Source: an uncultured Lentibacter sp. (GTDB taxonomy: Bacteria > Pseudomonadota > Alphaproteobacteria > Rhodobacterales > Rhodobacteraceae). Taken from it: a stretch of DNA of 64,000 nucleotides. Positions 16,978 through 26,441 of this stretch are shown in pieces. Position 1 is the first letter of the stretch. The number at the start of each line of letters is the position of its first letter. The translations under genes were made by a program, and so were the position numbers. The notes beneath the pieces are model-generated. The model searched no databases, was not told the DNA's origin, and saw nothing but the letters and a program-made list of their open reading frames with translations. The stretch covers positions 186,001-250,000 of the forward strand of contig NZ_CAKZKL010000028.1 of the NCBI RefSeq assembly GCF_937123735.1. The letters are read 5' to 3'.

Positions 16978-17010
16978 AAAAACGCCCGCGAGATTTCGCG
17001 GGCGTTTTTT
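16978..17010 (+). terminator. rho-independent terminator after soxB
   Basis: A perfect AACGCCCGCGA/TCGCGGGCGTT stem with a short loop, preceded by an A tract and followed by TTTTTT. The A and T tracts make it usable in both directions, ending soxB and perhaps also moxR, which ends at 17238. Confidence 0.92.
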
Positions 17011-17131
17011 GCATTTGGTGGAGATTTTCGGCTGACGGCGACCCGCTGGGGACGCTGCCTATAGCGCGCTTAGCGCGCGGAACCGACAGAGCGCACTTGC
17101 TGCGCGGAGTCGGCCCCAGAGCAGCGGACAG

Positions 17132-17213
17132 CTGGGGGGCCAGCCCCCCAGATTCAAAAGCCTTTGGGCTTTTGAATCATCCCCCCGGGATATTTGTGGC
17201 AATAAGAAAGGGA
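17132..17213 (+). repeat. dispersed 3'-gene element, copy R1
   Basis: Downstream of soxB in the same orientation. Hairpin 1 is CTGGGGGGC-CA-GCCCCCCAG (17132-17151). Hairpin 2 has 12-bp arms GATTCAAAAGCC and GGCTTTTGAATC around TTTG (17151-17178). A C tract and the core GATATTTGTGGCAATAAGAAAG follow (17189-17210). The upstream phrase GCGACCCGCTGGGG (from about 17039) recurs at copy R4. Confidence 0.85.
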
Positions 17214-17237
17214 GGACGGACGGCTTCGGGGGCGTTG

Positions 17238-18077
17238 TCAGCGTTGTTGACGAGCCATGAAGGCGAGGCGCTCGAAGAGGTGCACGTCTTGCTCGTTTTT
17301 GAGGAGTGCGCCGTGCAGCTTGGGCAGGGCGTTTTTGCCATCGCGTTTGAGGTCTTCGGACGTGAGGTCTTCGGCGAGCAGCAGCTTGAGCCAGTCGAGC
17401 ACCTCGGAGGTGGAGGGCTTTTTCTTCAGGCCCGCCTGATCGCGAATTTCATAAAATTGTGTGAGCGCGGTTGTCAGGAGCTGTTCCTTGATGCCGGCGT
17501 GATGCACCTCGACGATCTGGCGCATGGTGTCCATATCGGGGAAGCGGATGTAGTGAAAGAAGCAGCGGCGCAGGAAGGCGTCGGGGAGTTCTTTCTCGTT
17601 GTTGGACGTGATGATGATCACCGGGCGGTTCTGGGCGCGGATGGTTTCGCCTGTTTCGTAGACGTGGAACTCCATCCTATCGAGCTCTTGCAGCAAGTCG
17701 TTGGGGAATTCGATGTCGGCCTTGTCGACCTCATCAATCAGCAGCACCACGCGCTCCTCGGAGGTGAACGCCTCCCAGAGCTTGCCCTTTTTGATGTAGT
17801 TGCTCACATCATGCACGCGCGCCTCGCCAAGCTGGCTGTCGCGCAGCCGCGAGACGGCATCATATTCATAAAGCCCCTGCTGCGCTTTGGTGGTGGATTT
17901 GATGTTCCATTCGATCATTTTCATGCCGAGCGCTTTGGCGACCTGGCGGGCCAGCTCGGTTTTGCCTGTGCCTGGCTCGCCCTTGACCAGCAAGGGGCGT
18001 TCCAATGTGACAGCGGCGTTGACGGCTGTTTTCAGATCATCTGTGGCGATATAAGCGTCGGTTCCGTGAAATTTCAT
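17238..18077 (-). CDS. MoxR-family AAA+ ATPase
   Basis: 279 residues. Walker A is GEPGTGKTELA (about residues 33-43), Walker B LLIDEVDKAD, sensor 1 ITSNNEKELPDAF and arginine-finger region LRRCFFHYIRF. MoxR ATPases act as chaperones that activate or assemble metalloenzymes together with a VWA-domain partner (CoxE type), normally encoded directly downstream. Here nothing coding follows on the minus strand; the convergent sox terminator and repeat R1 take that place, so the usual partner is missing locally. It is divergent from dksA with about 180 bases between. Confidence 0.93.
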   Translation of the reverse strand: MKFHGTDAYIATDDLKTAVNAAVTLERPLLVKGEPGTGKTELARQVAKALGMKMIEWNIKSTTKAQQGLYEYDAVSRLRDSQLGEARVHDVSNYIKKGKLWEAFTSEERVVLLIDEVDKADIEFPNDLLQELDRMEFHVYETGETIRAQNRPVIIITSNNEKELPDAFLRRCFFHYIRFPDMDTMRQIVEVHHAGIKEQLLTTALTQFYEIRDQAGLKKKPSTSEVLDWLKLLLAEDLTSEDLKRDGKNALPKLHGALLKNEQDVHLFERLAFMARQQR

Positions 18078-18259
18078 CTGCGGCTGGCCCTGTTGTTTGA
18101 AGTCTTCGCGGGCAAACTACCTGAGAGGCAATTTCACCGCAATCTGATGTTATGGGGTAGTGACAAACAGCTTTCTTCGGAGTATCAGCGGCGCATAAGA
18201 AGCGCGCACTGAAGGAGAAACCCGTGTCATTGACGCGCTCAAAAGCAGAGGAAAAGGAA

Positions 18260-18682
18260 ATGAAAGCTGAGCTTTTTCTACCTGAAGATTACCGTCCTGC
18301 CGAGGATGAACCTTTTATGAATGACCTTCAGCTTGAGTATTTTCGTCGCAAATTGACATCTTGGCGTGAAGAATTGCTTGAGGGCAGCCGCGACACCATT
18401 GAAGGCTTGCAAGAAAGCACGCGCAACATTCCTGATTCTGCGGATCGTGCTTCTGAAGAGACAGACCGCGCCCTTGAGCTGCGCACCCGCGACCGCCAAC
18501 GCAAGCTTGTCTCCAAGATCGATTCTGCTCTGCGCCGGATTGATGAAGGCGAGTTTGGCTATTGCGAGGTGACGGGCGATCCGATTTCGCTCAAGCGGCT
18601 GGATGCGCGCCCGATTGCCACCATGAGCCTGGAAGCGCAGGAGCGCCATGAGCGGCGCGAAAAAGTGCACCGCGACGATTGA
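18260..18682 (+). CDS. dksA: DksA/TraR-type transcription factor lacking the four-cysteine zinc finger
   Basis: 140 residues from ATG 18260. DksA binds the RNA polymerase secondary channel and works with ppGpp. The coiled-coil tip motif DxxDxA is present as DSADRA (about 59-64). In the zinc-finger region only Cys102 remains (GYCEVTGDPISLKRLDARP); the other three ligands are gone, as in the single-cysteine DksA known from Rhodobacter sphaeroides. A GTG at 18224 has its own GGAG and would add 12 residues; I prefer 18260 because MKAELFLPEDYRP is the conserved N-terminus of rhodobacterial homologues and GAGGAAAAGG precedes it. A terminator follows at 18710. Confidence 0.95.
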   Translation: MKAELFLPEDYRPAEDEPFMNDLQLEYFRRKLTSWREELLEGSRDTIEGLQESTRNIPDSADRASEETDRALELRTRDRQRKLVSKIDSALRRIDEGEFGYCEVTGDPISLKRLDARPIATMSLEAQERHERREKVHRDD

Positions 18683-18709
18683 GCTCTGTGGGGGCGAAGA
18701 GAAGAATGG

Positions 18710-18739
18710 GCGTCGGAGCGGTGGTTCCGGCGCTTTTTT
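18710..18739 (+). terminator. rho-independent terminator after dksA
   Basis: An 8-bp stem (GCGTCGGA with TCCGGCGC, one G-U pair) and 8-base loop are followed by TTTTTT. It lies 28 bases after the dksA stop and 16 bases before the next start codon. Confidence 0.85.
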
Positions 18740-18754
18740 GTTGGGAGATGAGGG

Positions 18755-19921
18755 ATGCTCGACGGTCTTAAGGTGATTGTGATTGGCGCGGGAATCGGCG
18801 GATTGGCTGTGGCGCGTGCGCTGGCGTTGCGCGGGGCCGATGTGACGGTGCTTGAGCAGGCCGCAGAGATCACCGAGGTGGGCGCGGGGATTCAGATTTC
18901 GCCCAACGGGCTGGCGGTGCTGCGTGCTTTGGGGCTGGAGGCCGAGCTTGAGGCGGGCGGCGCGGTATTGGCTGACACTGTGGCTTTGAAAGACTACCGG
19001 GGCGGGGCGGTGCTGGATCTGGATCTGACCCAGCTTTCGCCCCATAAATATTACTTTGTTCACCGCGCCGATCTGATTGATTTGCTGGCGCAGGGCGCGC
19101 GGGCGGCCGGTGTGAAAATCCAGCTTTTGCAGAAGGTTGAGGCTGTTGAGGACGGCGCTGTGGGGCAGGTTATTCTGCGCGGCGGTGCGCGGCGGGAGGC
19201 GGCGCTTGTGGTGGGCTGTGATGGTGTGCATTCGCGGGTGCGCCCGGCGCTCAACGGGCCGTCAGAGCCGTTTTTCACCGGCCATGCGGCCTGGCGTGCG
19301 ACGGTGCCCAACCTTTGGGGGCGGCGCAGCGACGTGCAGGTGCATATGGGGCCGGGGCGGCATCTTGTGAGCTATCCGATTTGTGGCGGGGCGCGGGTCA
19401 ATCTGGTGGCGGTCCAAGAGCAGCAGAGCTGGGTGGCCGAAAGCTGGACGCTGGCCGACAGCCCTGCCAATCTGCGGGCGGCGTTTCACGATTTTGGACC
19501 CGAGGCGCAGGCGATGTTGGCCGCCGTGCAGAGCGTGCATTACTGGGGGTTGTTTCGCCATGAGGTGGCGGCGCGCTGGCATGGGCAGAGCCTGGCTGTG
19601 TTGGGCGATGCCGCCCATCCGACTCTGCCGTTCCTGGCGCAGGGGGCCGTGATGGCGCTGGAGGATGCCTATGGTCTGGCGCAGTCTCTTGCGGGGGCAG
19701 ATGGCTTGCAAGAGGGGCTCGCCGCCTATCAGCAGCTGCGCGCGGCGCGGGCGCAAAAAGTGGTGCGCACCGCCACGGGCAATGCGCGCAAATACCACCT
19801 CAGTTTCGGGCCTCTGCGCTTTGCGGCGCACAGCGTTTTGCGCCTTGGCGGGGCGGTTGCGCCGCGGGCGATGCTGCGCCAGTTTGACTGGCTTTACGGC
19901 TACGACATCACCCAGATCTGA
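18755..19921 (+). CDS. FAD-dependent aromatic monooxygenase (salicylate hydroxylase-like)
   Basis: 388 residues, group A flavoprotein monooxygenase. The FAD ADP-binding GxGxxG motif is IGAGIGGLAVARAL at about residues 10-23. The middle DG motif is GCDGVHSRVRP, and the second FAD motif GDAAHPTLPFLAQGAVMALEDA is split over the ribityl-binding loop. These enzymes hydroxylate small aromatic acids using NAD(P)H and O2. The sequence best resembles salicylate or hydroxynicotinate hydroxylases; a ubiquinone-type substrate is less likely but not excluded. AGGCGC/GGGAGATGAGGG region gives the Shine-Dalgarno. No aromatic pathway genes are next to it; pcaB/pcaD lie 13 kb away. Confidence 0.87.
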   Translation: MLDGLKVIVIGAGIGGLAVARALALRGADVTVLEQAAEITEVGAGIQISPNGLAVLRALGLEAELEAGGAVLADTVALKDYRGGAVLDLDLTQLSPHKYYFVHRADLIDLLAQGARAAGVKIQLLQKVEAVEDGAVGQVILRGGARREAALVVGCDGVHSRVRPALNGPSEPFFTGHAAWRATVPNLWGRRSDVQVHMGPGRHLVSYPICGGARVNLVAVQEQQSWVAESWTLADSPANLRAAFHDFGPEAQAMLAAVQSVHYWGLFRHEVAARWHGQSLAVLGDAAHPTLPFLAQGAVMALEDAYGLAQSLAGADGLQEGLAAYQQLRAARAQKVVRTATGNARKYHLSFGPLRFAAHSVLRLGGAVAPRAMLRQFDWLYGYDITQI

Positions 19922-19925
19922 GCGC

Positions 19926-20000
19926 GTTAACACATCCAGAATCTAAAGAATCGGGGGGGTGAAAAGCGTGCACACCCCGTGCACTTTGCGTGCACCGCCC
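19926..20000. repeat. 75-bp conserved intergenic element with three phased GTGCAC motifs, copy 1
   Basis: Order: GTTAACA (19926-19932), a 20-base spacer, a seven-G tract (19953-19959), TGAAAAGC, then GTGCAC at 19968, 19979 and 19990, exactly 11 bases apart. A second copy with the same spacings is at 57144-57218; the two align without gaps. This copy lies between the convergent 3' ends of the monooxygenase gene and eno, where a promoter is not expected. No known regulator assigned. Confidence 0.8.
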
Positions 20001-20021
20001 AAACAGCTTTTGAGCGCGCAC

Positions 20022-20060
20022 AAAAAAGCCGCCGTTCGTAAAGCAGGCGAACGGCGGCTT
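20022..20060 (-). terminator. rho-independent terminator of eno
   Basis: Read on the minus strand, a stem AAGCCGCCGTTCGCC...GCGAACGGCGGCTT-like arrangement (11-bp arms GCCGCCGTTCG and CGAACGGCGGC) is followed by TTTTTT (the A run at 20022-20027). It lies 16 bases after the eno stop. Confidence 0.92.
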
Positions 20061-20075
20061 AAGCTTTGAGGCCGA

Positions 20076-21383
<1,308 letters not shown>

Positions 21384-21451
21384 TCATAGGCGCTTGAGCG
21401 CCACGCGCAAGGACGGTAGCGCCAACATGGGCGTTTTGGCGCAACCCCTTC

Positions 21452-21530
21452 GGGCTTTTTCTTGGCAAAATACTCTGGGGGGAGGCGTGAAAAGCCCAAA
21501 GGCTTTTGACGCTGGGGGGCGAGCCCCCCA
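21452..21530 (-). repeat. dispersed 3'-gene element, copy R2 (minus orientation)
   Basis: Read on the minus strand, directly after the EamA transporter gene. Hairpin 1 is TGGGGGGC-TC-GCCCCCCA (21513-21530). Hairpin 2 has arms AAAAGCC and GGCTTTT (21490-21507). A C tract and the core GAGTATTTTGCCAAGAAAAAG follow (21455-21475). Same order of parts as R1 but opposite strand, matching the orientation of its upstream gene. Confidence 0.78.
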
Positions 21531-21563
21531 CGGGTCGGATTTGGCGCAGCCAAATTCGATCCC

Positions 21564-22451
21564 CTAGATCGGCTCGCCAGACGCGCGGGCGTGCCGGGCC
21601 AGCTTACGCTCGCGCAACACCGTATAGAGCCCGGAGGCAATGATCAGCACGGCCCCCAGATAGGTGAGTGCATCCGGTGATTCGTCAAAGACGATGTATC
21701 CCAGCACGATGGAGAACAAGAGCCGCGTGTAGCGAAACGGCATGATGGCCGAGGCCTCCCCCAGCCGCATGGCCACAACGATCATGTAATATCCGATAAT
21801 CCCGAAGAAGACACCGATCGCAAGGTAGAGCCCGGTTGTGCGGCTCAGCGCGACAGCGGGCTCGCCGGCCAGCATCAGCAAGGGCACCGCCAGCACAAAA
21901 GAGGCCGCGCCGTAAAAGGACACCACCATCGACGAGGTGTTGGCCGGCACCAGCCGGGTGAGCAGGTCGCGCGCGGCAATCCCGCCCACCGCCACCAGCA
22001 CAAAGAGCGCTGCGGGGTTAAAGCCCTCAAGGCCGGGGCGGATGATGATCAACACGCCCAGAAAGCCCGTCAGGATCGCGGCCCAACGCCGCCAGCCGAC
22101 CTGTTCGCCCATAAAAAGCGCTGCGCCCAGGGTGATGGCCAGCGGAGTTGCCTGAAACACCGCCGCCACGGTGGAAAGCGGCACCAGCCAGAGCGCGGTG
22201 ATAAAGGCCGAAGCCGCCAGCGTATCGGCCAGCGTGCGCCAGAAAATCACCCGTGTGCGGTAGCGGCGGGCAAAGACATTCACCCCTTGCAGCCGCGCAA
22301 GGCCGCCAAACACCAGCGCCGATGCGCCGCCCAGCCACAGAAAAATCTGCCAGCGCGGCAGGGTCAGCGTCAGATGTTTGATGAAGCTGTCTTCCACAGC
22401 AAAGGCAGCCATGGCCGCTGTCAGAAGAAGAATGCCGCGCAGGTTGTTCAT
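21564..22451 (-). CDS. EamA/DMT-superfamily transporter
   Basis: 295 residues with ten predicted helices in two repeated halves of five, the EamA drug/metabolite transporter pattern. It begins MNNLRGILLLTAAMAAFAVEDSF. The C-terminus is basic and cytoplasmic (RERKLARHARA). Substrate cannot be read from sequence; relatives export amino acids, purines or other metabolites. Single gene between the Fur/Mur regulator upstream on the same strand (about 110 bases away) and repeat R2 downstream. Confidence 0.92.
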   Translation of the reverse strand: MNNLRGILLLTAAMAAFAVEDSFIKHLTLTLPRWQIFLWLGGASALVFGGLARLQGVNVFARRYRTRVIFWRTLADTLAASAFITALWLVPLSTVAAVFQATPLAITLGAALFMGEQVGWRRWAAILTGFLGVLIIIRPGLEGFNPAALFVLVAVGGIAARDLLTRLVPANTSSMVVSFYGAASFVLAVPLLMLAGEPAVALSRTTGLYLAIGVFFGIIGYYMIVVAMRLGEASAIMPFRYTRLLFSIVLGYIVFDESPDALTYLGAVLIIASGLYTVLRERKLARHARASGEPI

Positions 22452-22565
22452 GGGGGGATCCGCAAAAGTTACCCGCCACCTTTCAGCGAAAGCGGACAGC
22501 AGTGCAAGGTCTTTCGCATGTTAAGAAAGTCGGGTGCACAGGGTCTTGCCCCCGCAGCGACGGGC

Positions 22566-22982
22566 TTAGCTGTCTTTCTTGATCGGCACGCCGTAGAGCT
22601 CAAGGCGGTGGCCCTTGAGGCGGTAGCCCAGTTTCTCGGCGATACGCTCTTGCAGCGCCTCGATCTCTTCATCGACAAATTCGATGACTGCGCCAGAGTT
22701 CATATCAATCAGGTGGTCGTGGTGGTCGCGCTCGGCGTCTTCATAGCGCGCGCGGCCATCGCCGAATTCGAGCTTGTCCAGAATACCGGCCTCTTCAAAG
22801 AGCTTCACTGTGCGGTAGACCGTGGCAATCGAGATCCCGGCGTCCAGAGCGGCGGCGCGGGCGTAGAGCGCTTCCACATCGGGGTGGTCGTCGCTGTCTT
22901 GCAGCACGCTGGCGATGGTGCGGCGCTGGCCGGTCATGCGCAGGCCTTTGGCTTCGCAGCGGGAAATAATCGTATCGCTCAT
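22566..22982 (-). CDS. Fur-family metal-responsive regulator (Fur/Mur type)
   Basis: 138 residues. The winged-helix N-terminal domain has recognition segment AGISIATVYRTVKLFEEAGI. The dimerisation domain has ARYEDAERDHHDHLID, providing the His/Asp metal site, and a later EEIEALQERIA segment. The second CxxC zinc motif of E. coli Fur is missing, normal for alphaproteobacterial Fur/Mur. The HHDH arrangement and C-terminal part separate it from Irr. In Rhodobacterales this protein often acts as a manganese-uptake repressor, with iron control by Irr and RirA. Upstream, 75 bases separate it from the PhzF gene on the same strand. Confidence 0.9.
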   Translation of the reverse strand: MSDTIISRCEAKGLRMTGQRRTIASVLQDSDDHPDVEALYARAAALDAGISIATVYRTVKLFEEAGILDKLEFGDGRARYEDAERDHHDHLIDMNSGAVIEFVDEEIEALQERIAEKLGYRLKGHRLELYGVPIKKDS

Positions 22983-23057
22983 GGTCTCGCTCGTTCTGGC
23001 TTTGGCGCGGTTTATCCGAGCAGGGCGCAGTTGGCCAGAGGCGCGCGCCCTGCGGGT

Positions 23058-23909
23058 TCAGAGGATGAGTTGCCCCTCCATGGTTTTGACGGCTGCACCG
23101 GTGATGGTGACGCCGCTGTCATCGGCCTTGACCTTGATGTGGGAGGGGCGGCCCATATCCTCGCCCTGCCAGATGGTCAGGGTGAGCGGCTCGGCGTAAA
23201 GATCGGCCAGATAGGCCCCAAGCGTGGCGCAGGCGGAGCCTGTGGCGGGGTCTTCGGGGATATTGTCGAGCGGCGCAAACATGCGCGCGTGCACGGTGTT
23301 GCCAGTGCGCACATAGGCGAATTGGGCGAAGTCGAGCGCAGTTTGGAACTCTGCCGCGCCCTCGCGGAAGGCGGCGGTTTCGGGCACGCAGGCGGCGAGC
23401 GCTTCGCGGCTGGCGAGCTCTGTCAGCGTGAAGGGCAGCCCGAGGCTGGCCAGCGCGGGGGCGTGGATGTGGCTGGTGATGGCCGTTTCGGGCAGGCCGA
23501 GCGCACGCGCCACCAGCGCCACGGGCGGGTGGGCCAGCACCTCAAGTGGCACGGCTGTTGTGAAGGAGGCTTCGCGCGGGCTGGCATGGGCGGCCAGAGG
23601 GCCGACGCCCAGCTCCAGCACCATATCGGGGCCATGGCCCATCTCTGCGAGCGCCACGGCAGCCCCCACGGTGGGGTGGCCTGCGAAGGGGATCTCCATG
23701 GTCGGGGTGAAGATACGCAGCCGCGCGGTATGGGCGGCGTCTTTGGGCGGGTAGAGAAACACGGTTTCCGAAAAATTGAACTCGCGGGCGATCTTTTGCA
23801 ACGCTTCTTCGGGCAGGGCGCTGGCCTTCGGGATCACGGCGAGCTGGTTGCCGCCAAAGGGGGAGTCGGTGAACACATCCAGCACGAGGTAATCTGTCAG
23901 AGCTGTCAT
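23058..23909 (-). CDS. PhzF-family isomerase
   Basis: 283 residues from ATG 23909. Family motifs: FTDSPFGGNQLAVI near the N-terminus, the catalytic Glu in NFSETVFL, IPFAGHPTVGAA, and DPATGSACATLGAYL in the second half, which repeats the first domain. PhzF proteins are diaminopimelate-epimerase-fold isomerases; only some make phenazines, and no phenazine gene is present here, so the substrate is unknown. The frame runs on to 24119, overlapping the divergent transporter gene, without family similarity. Start codons of the two divergent genes are about 110 bases apart. Confidence 0.93.
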   Translation of the reverse strand: MTALTDYLVLDVFTDSPFGGNQLAVIPKASALPEEALQKIAREFNFSETVFLYPPKDAAHTARLRIFTPTMEIPFAGHPTVGAAVALAEMGHGPDMVLELGVGPLAAHASPREASFTTAVPLEVLAHPPVALVARALGLPETAITSHIHAPALASLGLPFTLTELASREALAACVPETAAFREGAAEFQTALDFAQFAYVRTGNTVHARMFAPLDNIPEDPATGSACATLGAYLADLYAEPLTLTIWQGEDMGRPSHIKVKADDSGVTITGAAVKTMEGQLIL

Positions 23910-24021
23910 CTCTTGGGTCCGTTCGGGTGGCACATACTGCGCAAGCCTAGGCGCTTCTGCTGTGGATGAAAAGATGCGCCCGCCTCTTGACCTTCCTCTG
24001 CGCGGCTGGGCAGATGCAGCG

Positions 24022-24918
24022 ATGGACCGCAAACCACATATTGACCTTGCGGGTGCCTTGGCGCTCACGGCTTTTGCGCTTGTGCTGGGGCTCAACCAGG
24101 TTGTGATCAAGGTGAGCAACGGGGGCTTTCAGCCCGTATTCATGGCTGCGCTGCGCTCGGCGCTGGCGTTTCTCGTGATGCTGGCGTGGATGCGGTATCG
24201 CGGGCTGCATCACGGCATTCGCCGCGATTTGCTGGGGCCGGGGCTGTTGCTGGGGGTTTTGTTTACTTTCGAGTTTGTCTGCCTCTACCTTGCGCTCGAT
24301 TACACCACGGTGTCGCGTGCCTCGATCATCTTTTATTCCATGCCGGTCTGGCTCACGCTGGTGGCGCATTTTGTGCTGCCCGGCGAGCGCATGGGGCCGG
24401 CGCGCGCGCTGGGCCTCATGCTGGCGATGGCCGGGGTGATCTGGGTCTTGGCCAAGCCTTACGGGGGCGCAGAGGCGAGCCTTGCGGGCGATTTTCTGGC
24501 TCTGGGCGCTGCGCTCGGCTGGGGCGGGATTGCGCTTGTGCTCAGGCTCAACCGCGTCTCAAGCGAACCGCCCGAGGTGCAGCTTTTGTGGCAGCTGGGT
24601 GTGTCGATGCTGTTGCTTTTTGCCCTTGCGCCGCTCTTTGGCCCGCTGACGCGCGAGCTGGCCCCGATCCATTGGGCGGGGCTGGGGTTTCAGGTGTTGG
24701 CGGTGGCGAGTTTTGGCTATCTGATCTGGTTCATGCTGCTTAAGGTTTATCCGGCCTCGGGCGTGGCCTCGTTCAGCTTTCTCTCGCCTGTCTGCGGCGT
24801 GGCGCTGGGCTGGCTTTTGCTGGGAGAAACCATCGGCATCGAGATCATCGGCGGGCTGTGCCTTGTGGCTGTGGGGCTGTTTTTGATCAACCGCAAGCCC
24901 AAGCCAGCGGGCCTCTAG
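24022..24918 (+). CDS. EamA/DMT-superfamily transporter
   Basis: 298 residues from ATG 24022 (MDRKPHIDLAGAL), with ten hydrophobic segments and two EamA halves (AALRSALAFLVMLAWMRYRG in the first; FSFLSPVCGVALGWLLLGE in the second). Earlier in-frame ATGs at 23962 and 23974 would add a polar leader; the chosen start gives the usual family length. It shares no obvious operon; it converges with and overlaps by 4 bases the acetyltransferase gene. It is not a close copy of the EamA protein at 21564. Confidence 0.9.
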   Translation: MDRKPHIDLAGALALTAFALVLGLNQVVIKVSNGGFQPVFMAALRSALAFLVMLAWMRYRGLHHGIRRDLLGPGLLLGVLFTFEFVCLYLALDYTTVSRASIIFYSMPVWLTLVAHFVLPGERMGPARALGLMLAMAGVIWVLAKPYGGAEASLAGDFLALGAALGWGGIALVLRLNRVSSEPPEVQLLWQLGVSMLLLFALAPLFGPLTRELAPIHWAGLGFQVLAVASFGYLIWFMLLKVYPASGVASFSFLSPVCGVALGWLLLGETIGIEIIGGLCLVAVGLFLINRKPKPAGL

Positions 24919-25361
24919 CGCGTGCGTGTCATGAGCATGTAGCCGTCGCGCGGCTCAAAGCCTGCGCGTTTGTAGAGCCGTTGCGCGCTTTCGTTCTCGC
25001 GCGCCACCTCAAGGTGCAGCGCCTTGATGCCATGGTCTTTCAGCGCGGGCAGAAGGGTCGTGAGCACCTCGCTGCCCATGCCGCGGCCGCGCACCTTTTC
25101 GCGGATGAAGAATTCATCGACAAAGCCTTCTATCCCGCCCAGCTCGACGGAATAGCCCAGTGAAATGATGATATAGCCCACGGGGGCTTTGCGCGGACCG
25201 ATGAGGTAGGCCATGCCGTGGGGGATGCCCTCCAGCAGCGGCAGAACGGCGGCGCGGCGCTCCTCATCGCTCTGGGCAATGCCGTGGTGGGCATGAAAGC
25301 GCGCCACGAGCGGCTGGAGCGTGTCGATGTCTTCGGGGCGCGCGAGATGCAAGAGGTTCAT
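24915..25361 (-). CDS. GNAT-family N-acetyltransferase
   Basis: 148 residues from ATG 25361. The acetyl-CoA pyrophosphate loop is VRGRGMGSEVLTTLL (R/QxxGxG/A type), preceded by the beta strand EGFVDEFFIRE and followed by the typical C-terminal motif NESAQRLYKRAGFEPRDGYM. The acceptor is unknown; the pattern suits aminoglycoside-like or small-amine acetyltransferases. The start codon overlaps the nucleoside hydrolase stop (ATGA), so the two are co-translated. Its end overlaps the convergent transporter gene by 4 bases. Confidence 0.9.
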   Translation of the reverse strand: MNLLHLARPEDIDTLQPLVARFHAHHGIAQSDEERRAAVLPLLEGIPHGMAYLIGPRKAPVGYIIISLGYSVELGGIEGFVDEFFIREKVRGRGMGSEVLTTLLPALKDHGIKALHLEVARENESAQRLYKRAGFEPRDGYMLMTRTR

Positions 25362-26299
25362 AGGCGGGCGAGCCTTTCTGTGAGCAGGGCAAAGAAGCCC
25401 TCGGCGTTGATATCGCCCATGAAGGTGGCGTTGGGCGCGCGGTCGGTGACGCGCCACCAGTCGGCCACCGTCATGCCGAGGGTAAGCTCTGAGTGTGTTT
25501 CCACCGCGACGTTGATGTGGCGGCCTGTGAAGAGATCGGGCTGAAGGAGATAGGCCGTCACGCACGGGTCATGCAGCGGCGCGCCGGGGGAGCCGTATTT
25601 CTCGCGGTCATAGCGCTCGAAAAATTCGGTCATCTCGGCCACGGCCACGCCAACAGGCGTGCCAAGGGCGCGGAAGGCATCGTTGCGCTCTTGGGTCACC
25701 AGCGCTTTGTGGGTGACATCAAGCGGCATGACCGTGAGAGGCGCACCGGATTTGAACACGATATCAGCGGCTTGCGGATCAACATAGATGTTGAATTCGG
25801 CGGCGGGCGTGATGTTGCCGACCTCAAAGTAAGCGCCGCCCATGAGCACGATTTCGGCGATGCGCGGGGCGATATCGGGGGCCTTTTGCAAAGCGCTCGC
25901 GATGTTGGTGAGCGGGCCGAGGGGGCAGAGCGTGACCGTGCCCGACGGCTCGGCGCGCAGCGTCTCGATGATAAACTCAACGCCGTGTTGGGCTTGCAGC
26001 GGCATGGTGGGCTCGGGCAGCACGGGGCCGTCGAGGCCTGTTTTGCCGTGGACATGCTCGGCGGTGACGAGCTTGCGCTCAAGCGGGGCATCGCAGCCCG
26101 CGAAGATGCGGGTTTCGGGCTTGCCGGCCAGCTCGCAGATGATGCGGGCGTTGCGCGTTGTCAGCGGCAGCGGCACATTTCCGGCCACACAGGTGATGCC
26201 CAGGAGCTCAAGCTCTTGAGGGCTGGCAAGGGCAAGCAGGATGGCCACGGCATCGTCTTGGCCCGGATCGGTGTCGATGATGATTTTGCGCGCGTTCAT
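25358..26299 (-). CDS. inosine/uridine-preferring nucleoside hydrolase
   Basis: 313 residues from ATG 26299. The calcium-binding aspartate cluster DTDPGQDDAVAI is at about residues 9-20, followed by GVAGN-like CVAGNVPL, LCPLGPLTNIASAL, MGGAYFEVGNITPAAEFNIYVDPQAA and the C-terminal HDPCVTAYLLQP. These enzymes split ribonucleosides into base and ribose in the cytoplasm. Length and motifs are complete. Coupled to the GNAT gene. Divergent from the sulfotransferase-like gene with 142 bases between. Confidence 0.94.
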   Translation of the reverse strand: MNARKIIIDTDPGQDDAVAILLALASPQELELLGITCVAGNVPLPLTTRNARIICELAGKPETRIFAGCDAPLERKLVTAEHVHGKTGLDGPVLPEPTMPLQAQHGVEFIIETLRAEPSGTVTLCPLGPLTNIASALQKAPDIAPRIAEIVLMGGAYFEVGNITPAAEFNIYVDPQAADIVFKSGAPLTVMPLDVTHKALVTQERNDAFRALGTPVGVAVAEMTEFFERYDREKYGSPGAPLHDPCVTAYLLQPDLFTGRHINVAVETHSELTLGMTVADWWRVTDRAPNATFMGDINAEGFFALLTERLARL

Positions 26300-26441
26300 G
26301 GGGGATCTCTGGCTGTGGGGCTGAGGGCCAGCTTCGCAACACTTCGCGCCACTGTCCAGCGCGGCGTTGCAATTCTGTGCCCGCTGGCAGACACTGGCGT
26401 CACCCCGCGCGGGCGCGGGTTTGGGTAACGAGGGGGCGCGG

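Noticed and set aside
23058..23909. Phenazine biosynthesis gene
   Set aside because: PhzF-fold protein without any other phz gene nearby; a general isomerase label is safer.
22287..23969. Plus-strand open frame of more than 500 codons across the EamA gene, Fur/Mur and PhzF genes
   Set aside because: It spans three well-supported opposite-strand genes and their gaps, with low-complexity Gly/Ala/Arg composition typical of antisense frames.
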